64,000 nt of DNA from JAICKN01 sp036489565 (GTDB taxonomy: Bacteria; Acidobacteriota; Terriglobia; Terriglobales; Acidobacteriaceae): the NCBI GenBank assembly GCA_036489565.1, contig DASXFN010000056.1, positions 55,882 through 119,881 on the forward strand. Direction: 5' to 3'. Numbering within the stretch: the stretch's first letter is position 1; every line of letters begins with the position of its first letter. A program made the translations under genes and the position numbers. Shown here piece by piece: positions 59,172-64,000 of this stretch. The notes beneath the pieces are model-generated. The model was not told the DNA's origin, did not search any database, and saw nothing but the letters and a program-made list of their open reading frames with translations.

Positions 59172-59996
59172 ATGTCCGATTCTGAACACTGGTTAACGTT
59201 GAACGGCGCCCGCCTAAGGTACGTAGCTGCTGGCGCTGGGCCGCCGCTGGTCTTGCTTCATGGGTTGGTCGCATACTCGTTTTCCTGGAGATTTGTCATT
59301 TCTCCACTTGCGGAACACTTTCGAGTCTATGCGTTAGACATGCTGGGCTGCGGATTCTCTGATTGCCCGGCCGAATTGACCTGCGGCATCCGCGCCGATG
59401 CGGAGCGTTTATTGCAAATTCTCGATGCCCTGCAAATTTCATCCTGCGATCTGGTGGCGACGTCCTATGGCGGGGCGGTTGCCATGGTTGCGGCTTCTCT
59501 CGCGCCGCAGCGGATCGCACGGCTTGCGCTGGTAGCGCCGGTAAATCCCTGGTCTGAGCATGGCAAAGTGCTGGCGCCGTTTCTGTCGAATCCTGTGATT
59601 GCGTGGTTGTTTTTGCGCCTGTATCCGCATCTCCAGGCCAGCCAGGGATATTTTCTGCGCCGCCTTTTCGGTGGCTCGCAACGCGTTCCCAGCGACAGCG
59701 CGGCGGGATACGCGGCTGCCTTGCGTCGCCCCGGCGTGTTGCGACACGCTTTAAAAACCATTCGAAGCTGGAATGGGGACCTTCGATTGGTGGAAGGGCT
59801 ATTGCCCTCAATTAAACACATCCCCGTTCTCTTTGTTTGGGGCGAGGAGGACAAAGCTGTGTCTATCGAATCCGCCGGGCGATTGCGTGAGCAATTGCAT
59901 AACAGTCAGATGACCACGTTTGCCGGGGTGGGGCATTTACCTTACGAAGAAGCGCCAGAGGAGTTCACGCGCGCGATCTTGGAGTTCTTCCACTGA
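59172..59996 (+). CDS. Alpha/beta hydrolase
   Basis: 274 residues from the ATG at 59172. Oxyanion loop L-V-L-L-H-G-L-V, nucleophile elbow A-T-S-Y-G-G (serine near residue 105), acid in V-W-G-E-E-D-K and histidine in G-V-G-H-L-P-Y-E-E-A-P-E. Cytoplasmic serine hydrolase, substrate unknown. Downstream of the orphan terminator and in the same direction as the DUF58 gene. Confidence 0.88.
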   Translation: MSDSEHWLTLNGARLRYVAAGAGPPLVLLHGLVAYSFSWRFVISPLAEHFRVYALDMLGCGFSDCPAELTCGIRADAERLLQILDALQISSCDLVATSYGGAVAMVAASLAPQRIARLALVAPVNPWSEHGKVLAPFLSNPVIAWLFLRLYPHLQASQGYFLRRLFGGSQRVPSDSAAGYAAALRRPGVLRHALKTIRSWNGDLRLVEGLLPSIKHIPVLFVWGEEDKAVSIESAGRLREQLHNSQMTTFAGVGHLPYEEAPEEFTRAILEFFH

Positions 59997-60105
59997 ATGA
60001 TTTCCCGGTTACCGTCGAGTTGGAAAGCGGCGGATTTGATTGCTGGGCCCGCGCGGTACTGCTAACCTCCACCCAGCGGACAAAGCTCTAAAGCTCTAAA
60101 AGTCT

Positions 60106-61587
60106 ATGGAACGCGTCTTTCAATCCGCCTCTCGCCAATCGGTGCATCGCGCAGACGGCGAATTGCACAGCAGTAAGATTTCTTTTTGGGGCATTCCCGA
60201 AGTCTGGGTGCGCTTTTTGCTGGCGATCGGAGGGCTCGCGCTGGCTTTTGCCGCCGCGATTTTTTCTAGCGTTTCGCGGCAGGCGGGAAACCTGTGGGGC
60301 ACCGTGATTTTGGCCACAGTGGCGCTGCTGCTGGCCACCCTCGTCGGGCTGACGACCGTCCCGTATCTCACTCGCCGCATTGAGATCGTGCGGGTGCGCA
60401 ATGCCTTTGAATTTGAGGTTACGCGGGTTGGCATTGCCTACTTCCTGGCGGTGCTGGTGATTGGCGTTGCCGCGCTGAACACGGGCAATAATCTTTTGTA
60501 TATCGTGGTCGCGGCCATGCTCGCGGCCATCCTGGTTTCCGGCGTAGTTTCCGCCCGCGCGCTTTCTGGTTTGGAACTGGACGTCCGGCTGCCGCGGCAT
60601 ATTTTTGCGGGAGACGCCGCGCCCGGCAGGATTGTCCTCAGAAACCGGCGCCGGCATCTGCCCTCATGCTCAGTGAGCGTGCTGGCGACGAAAGAAAAAA
60701 AGGAAAAACGCTGGCGCTGGATGCCTTCTACCTTTGGATTTCCGCCGCGGCGTGCGCCGGAAAAACAATGGATCCGCTTCGCCGACCGCAAGTTCAGCCG
60801 GGTGCAGATCAGCGAAGGCAAGCAGGAAGAGATTCTGGCGGGGGCGGTTTATTTTCCATATCTGGCAGCGGGCTCCGCGCAAGGCGCCGATCTCAACTTT
60901 TCCTTCGCTCAGCGAGGACAATTCCAGCAGAGAGGCTTTCGCCTCTCAACGCGCTTTCCTTTCGCATTTCTTGAGAAGACCCGCGGCATTCCCAGCGAGA
61001 GTGAAATCGTAATTTATCCGTCCGTGCGGGCAGCCGGTTCGTTGGCCGCAATTTTTCCCAAAATTAATGGCGAGTTTGAGAGTTTTTTGCGTGGGGAGGG
61101 TGCGGAACTGCACTCCATCCGCGAAGGCACGGCTGGCGATTCCTCGCGGCACGTTGACTGGAAAGCCACTGCGAAGTCCGGCTCCATGAAGGTGCGAGAA
61201 TTCAACAGGGACGATGACCGGAGGCTGCGCATTGTGTTCGACAATCCAGCGTGTGGGGTATTGAGCGCTCCCGCTTACGAATCCATGGTGCAAACGGCGG
61301 CTTCGCTGAGCTGGTATTTCGCGCAGCGGCGCGTACAGCTTTCCTTTGCCGCCCCGGACTATGACGGGAATCCCGATTTGTACGCGTTCCTGAAATATCT
61401 GGCGTTAGTGGGTCCTCGAAATGTGGATATGCAAGGGCCTGAAAACGATCAAAGCCAATCCATACTGAACAACCTTCCCAAATCTCCCTCCTACAACGTT
61501 GTGGTTACAACGCTCGAAAGCGCGAAGGTCCCGCGAGAGATTTTTTCGTGCTCGCACCTGATATTTCAGAGCGAAGCTCCAAGATGA
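60106..61587 (+). CDS. DUF58 domain membrane protein
   Basis: 493 residues. Two pairs of hydrophobic segments in the first ~160 residues, then the DUF58 module marked by S-S-R-H-V-D-W-K-A-T-A-K-S-G and V-R-E-F-N-R-D-D-D-R-R-L-R-I-V-F-D (about 350-385). DUF58 proteins usually sit beside a MoxR AAA+ ATPase and VWA proteins; no such partner is in the window, which is unusual. Confidence 0.87.
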   Translation: MERVFQSASRQSVHRADGELHSSKISFWGIPEVWVRFLLAIGGLALAFAAAIFSSVSRQAGNLWGTVILATVALLLATLVGLTTVPYLTRRIEIVRVRNAFEFEVTRVGIAYFLAVLVIGVAALNTGNNLLYIVVAAMLAAILVSGVVSARALSGLELDVRLPRHIFAGDAAPGRIVLRNRRRHLPSCSVSVLATKEKKEKRWRWMPSTFGFPPRRAPEKQWIRFADRKFSRVQISEGKQEEILAGAVYFPYLAAGSAQGADLNFSFAQRGQFQQRGFRLSTRFPFAFLEKTRGIPSESEIVIYPSVRAAGSLAAIFPKINGEFESFLRGEGAELHSIREGTAGDSSRHVDWKATAKSGSMKVREFNRDDDRRLRIVFDNPACGVLSAPAYESMVQTAASLSWYFAQRRVQLSFAAPDYDGNPDLYAFLKYLALVGPRNVDMQGPENDQSQSILNNLPKSPSYNVVVTTLESAKVPREIFSCSHLIFQSEAPR

Positions 61588-61626
61588 AAATTTTCCCAAA
61601 GGAAACACGGTACTTTTATGTTGTCC

Positions 61627-61727
61627 CACATTCGTAACATTGCAATATCGTTCTTGTAAAAAGTAGAACAAAATATAACCTGTGTTTTCAGCCACTTGCG
61701 TGGCGCGGCGGTAACATTACGAATGTG
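61627..61727. promoter_or_regulatory. Widely spaced inverted repeat CACATTCGTAA upstream of membrane protein gene
   Basis: CACATTCGTAA (61627-61637) and its exact reverse complement TTACGAATGTG (61717-61727) flank an AT-rich segment about 115-215 bp before the ATG at 61842. Possibly two operator sites for one regulator or a looping pair. Confidence 0.4.
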
Positions 61728-61841
61728 ACCATTGTTCGTTTGCGATGATCCTGAAAATTGGTAGAGTTTGTTTGCAAGTCACCGAAGTCCCTGTTCTGTG
61801 ATGCGCGTTCATTGGCGGATATCTGAGGGAGCGTCACTTCG

Positions 61842-62753
61842 ATGAACCCGGGAACAGAATTTGCGTATTACTCGGTCTGGATTATGCAACCCATTTTGCA
61901 AATCACGACAGCCGGCATTATGGCGTGGCGCAAACTATCGCAGCGTTTTCCGGTCTTTTTTGCCTATACGATTTTTCAAGTTGTGGCTTTCGCAATTCTT
62001 TTTCCTGCTCACTTGTTTGGCGGAAAATTCTTTTCCTATGTGGATTGGTCGCTGACCACCGTCAGCCTTGTTTTTGGCCTATTCGTAATTTACGAAGTTT
62101 TTCTTGAAGCGTTCCGCTATTTCCATACTCTGCGCGATCTGGGCAAGGTACTATTTCGCTGGGTCGCAGTGGTCATGCTGTTGGTGGCGTGTGTAGTAAC
62201 GCTGGAAAGCCCGCTGGCGCACGCCGCGCCGCTTGCTCAGGCACTGTTCACGATTCATCGCTGTCTGCGCGTTACGCAATGCGGGCTGGTGTTGTTTCTG
62301 TTGATGTTCTGCAAGTATCTGGGGACTTCACCCAAACAGAGCAGTTTGGGAATCGCGGCAGGTTTTGGCGGTTTCGCCGGAATACAGATCGTCGCCTTCG
62401 CATTCTATTCCAGTAGTTTCATCGGGCAACTCACGCTGACCTTAGTGACGGCTGTCGCATATGACGCCACCATTCTATTGTGGCTTTTCCACGTGCTGCA
62501 TAAACAACCCGCCCGCGAGCCTGTGAATTCTCTGCTTACATCGCAGCGTTGGGAAGACAGCTTGACGGAGATCCAGCATCCGGAGCCTGCAGAAGCCCTG
62601 ATTCCCAGCTTTGAGAGTTTGGTGGACGCGGTGCTATCGCGTTCCCATGATGATGCGGCGCGAGCATCGCAGGCTGAGAGCGCGCAGAAACTTTCCGTGC
62701 AATCCATTGGCGTGCCCTTGACCAAACCCGGCGCCTACCATCTTTTGCACTAA
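61842..62753 (+). CDS. Membrane protein of unknown function
   Basis: 303 residues with seven membrane helices in the first ~225 and a hydrophilic, probably cytoplasmic tail. Helices resemble 7TM proteins of unknown role that I associate with Acidobacteria (T-I-F-Q-V-V-A-F-A-I-L-F; Y-D-A-T-I-L-L-W-L-F). No motif points to a reaction. Faces the minus-strand gene that ends at 62768. Confidence 0.75.
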   Translation: MNPGTEFAYYSVWIMQPILQITTAGIMAWRKLSQRFPVFFAYTIFQVVAFAILFPAHLFGGKFFSYVDWSLTTVSLVFGLFVIYEVFLEAFRYFHTLRDLGKVLFRWVAVVMLLVACVVTLESPLAHAAPLAQALFTIHRCLRVTQCGLVLFLLMFCKYLGTSPKQSSLGIAAGFGGFAGIQIVAFAFYSSSFIGQLTLTLVTAVAYDATILLWLFHVLHKQPAREPVNSLLTSQRWEDSLTEIQHPEPAEALIPSFESLVDAVLSRSHDDAARASQAESAQKLSVQSIGVPLTKPGAYHLLH

Positions 62754-62767
62754 CCTCTGCTCGATTT

Positions 62768-64000
62768 CTATTGCGTAGTTTGCAGCTCCTTAGCAAGCAG
62801 CTTCGGCTCAAAAATCGCCGGTTGGCAGGTGAACTCCGAACACAGTATGGCGGCGGATTGCTTATTAGATACTGGCGGCAATTTGGGAATGCTCACAGCC
62901 AGCGCCGCGGGAAGGTTCTGTTCGACTGCCGCTTCAGGGACAAGCGGCAGGACGGCTTTGCCGAACGCGAATGGCTGAATCGCGGCTTTGTAAAGCTGTT
63001 TTGCCAATTCATCATTGCCTAATACGATCACTTGCGTGTGCGGTCGTGAGAAGTGAATGACGGCGATCCCGTAGGTCGCCGCGAAAATCCCATATTGAGC
63101 GATCATTCCTGCGAGGACCTCCAGAGTCTTCTGCGCCTTTTCCCGATATGCAGCCTCGTCTGTATAAGCGTGCAAACGAAGCAGCGCAATCGCCGCGACC
63201 GGATTTCCCGCTGGGGTGGGGGAATCCTGAAAAGGCTTACGGCGCGTGTTGAGGACTCCCAAAACTTTTTTACCGAACGCGAGCGCAGTATCGAAAAAAC
63301 CGCCGGCCGCGGAGTCGTAAAACTGCTCAATCATCTTTTCCGCGATTCGATGCGCGAAATTGAAGTAGCTTAAGTCGGCGGTGATCTCGTAGGCGTCGAG
63401 GCATGCGTTTGCAAGAAAGGCATAGTCGTCGAGGACTGCGGGAACTTCGCGATGCTGCGCCTGAGGATCAGAATAGGCGGCCACATGCAGCAGGCCGCGC
63501 TCCGGCTTCCAGGCCTCCGCCAGAACCCGGTCCAAAGATCGCAAACCGAAATGCCGCGCGGAATCTAAATCCAAAACTCTTCCGGCTTCCAGATAAGCGG
63601 AGATGCACAGCGCGTTCCAACTCGTATAGACGGTCTTGTCCACGTAAGGAGCTTGCCGTTTGAGTCGAGCGGCATACATTTTCTGCTGCGCGGAATGCAG
63701 GAGCGCTGTGACCTGCTCGAGATTTTTGTTCAACCGCTTGCTGATATCTTCCAATGACGCGCGCACATAAAGCACGTTTTTCGCAGGGTTATGATGCATT
63801 TCGCCCACATCGTTGATGTCGTAATGCAGGCATGCTACAGCAGCTTCTTCTTCGCTGAGAACAGCCTGGGCTTCGTCAAGCGTCCAGGTGAAGTAGTCGC
63901 CGTCATCGTCCATAGAGATGTCGGCATCCTGCGAGGCATAGAATCCGCCGCGCTCGCGGTCGCTGAGCCATTCATCCATCCAGCGAATGATGTCCTTGGC
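62768..64000 (-). CDS. YyaL/DUF255 (thioredoxin-like plus six-hairpin) protein, C-terminal part
   Basis: The minus-strand frame is open to the window edge, about 410 residues seen. The visible part matches the alpha/alpha-barrel half of YyaL/spermatogenesis-associated protein 20 family: R-G-G-F-Y-A-S-Q-D-A-D, G-D-Y-F-T-W-T, D-K-T-V-Y-T-S-W-N-A-L and D-D-Y-A-F-L-A-N-A-C-L. The N-terminal thioredoxin-like domain lies outside. Function in bacteria is not established; cellobiose-epimerase-like activity has been considered for the fold. Confidence 0.9.
   Translation of the reverse strand, partial: AKDIIRWMDEWLSDRERGGFYASQDADISMDDDGDYFTWTLDEAQAVLSEEEAAVACLHYDINDVGEMHHNPAKNVLYVRASLEDISKRLNKNLEQVTALLHSAQQKMYAARLKRQAPYVDKTVYTSWNALCISAYLEAGRVLDLDSARHFGLRSLDRVLAEAWKPERGLLHVAAYSDPQAQHREVPAVLDDYAFLANACLDAYEITADLSYFNFAHRIAEKMIEQFYDSAAGGFFDTALAFGKKVLGVLNTRRKPFQDSPTPAGNPVAAIALLRLHAYTDEAAYREKAQKTLEVLAGMIAQYGIFAATYGIAVIHFSRPHTQVIVLGNDELAKQLYKAAIQPFAFGKAVLPLVPEAAVEQNLPAALAVSIPKLPPVSNKQSAAILCSEFTCQPAIFEPKLLAKELQTTQ

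Noticed and set aside
1..64000. CRISPR arrays, insertion sequences, tRNA or rRNA genes
   Set aside because: No regularly spaced repeats, transposase motifs, cloverleaf or rRNA sequence was recognised on either strand.

Overview
The window looks like a chromosomal stretch of a soil Acidobacteriota (Terriglobia/Koribacter-like) bacterium. The call rests on moderately high GC, many Tat or Sec secreted proteins of acidobacterial type, a TonB-type energy transducer, plant cell-wall hydrolases (GH11, GH3, a GH67-like protein), a 'PDYD..' N-terminal regulatory domain of acidobacterial type, and EgtB/EgtD. This is inference from protein style; no rRNA or marker tree was available. I see no tRNA, rRNA, CRISPR array, prophage or insertion sequence.

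Layout. 1-9.8 kb: 2-hydroxyacid dehydrogenase (partial), PLP aminotransferase, AmpG-like MFS transporter, a large GGDEF/EAL c-di-GMP protein, an ABC-F ATPase and a CPA1 Na+/H+ antiporter. 9.9-16.6 kb: a continuous minus-strand run with a Met-rich exported protein, a Tat-exported molybdopterin oxidoreductase and its cytochrome b, an ECF sigma factor and anti-sigma factor, a DUF1440 protein, EgtB, EgtD and a 2-oxoglutarate/Fe(II) oxygenase. Most junctions from the sigma gene onward are overlapping starts and stops. 16.8-28.5 kb: GH3 glycosidase, YncE-like propeller, orphan CHASE3 histidine kinase, a secreted unknown, a Tat-exported glycoside hydrolase-like protein, a GlcG/HbpS protein, RecQ and a MmcQ/YjbR protein. 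28.5-39.4 kb: M48 protease with TonB protein, sodium:solute symporter divergent from an N-acetylglucosamine-kinase-like protein, TPR protein, a membrane protein with a HEGGH motif, UvrC, and an OmpA-like lipoprotein behind a sigma-54 promoter. 39.5-47 kb: accessory region with a cytochrome P460 carrying CX3CH, a frameshifted ECF sigma remnant, a two-gene operon (SUMF1-like plus a carboxypeptidase-regulatory-like protein) behind a second sigma-54 promoter, a GH11 xylanase and a transmembrane regulator. 47.5-54.4 kb: an ECF sigma/anti-sigma pair divergent, across a palindromic promoter, from a metallophosphoesterase-cupredoxin-DUF2231 operon; then a flap-type exonuclease, a beta-propeller protein and a TMEM175-type channel. 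54.5-64 kb: a PDZ histidine kinase with an NtrC-type regulator, alpha/beta hydrolase, DUF58 protein, membrane protein, and the 3' part of a YyaL/DUF255 gene.

How the parts may work together. Two ECF sigma/anti-sigma systems sit next to redox or copper functions. The first reads directly into ergothioneine-type genes and has an anti-sigma factor with an extra His/Cys cluster predicted to lie outside the cytoplasm. The NtrC-type regulator is the only visible sigma-54 activator, and two well-formed sigma-54 promoters in the window serve cell-envelope or secreted proteins. The most novel candidate is the ECF-controlled egtB-egtD-oxygenase operon, whose oxygenase could tailor a hercynine or ergothioneine-like product; this is untested.
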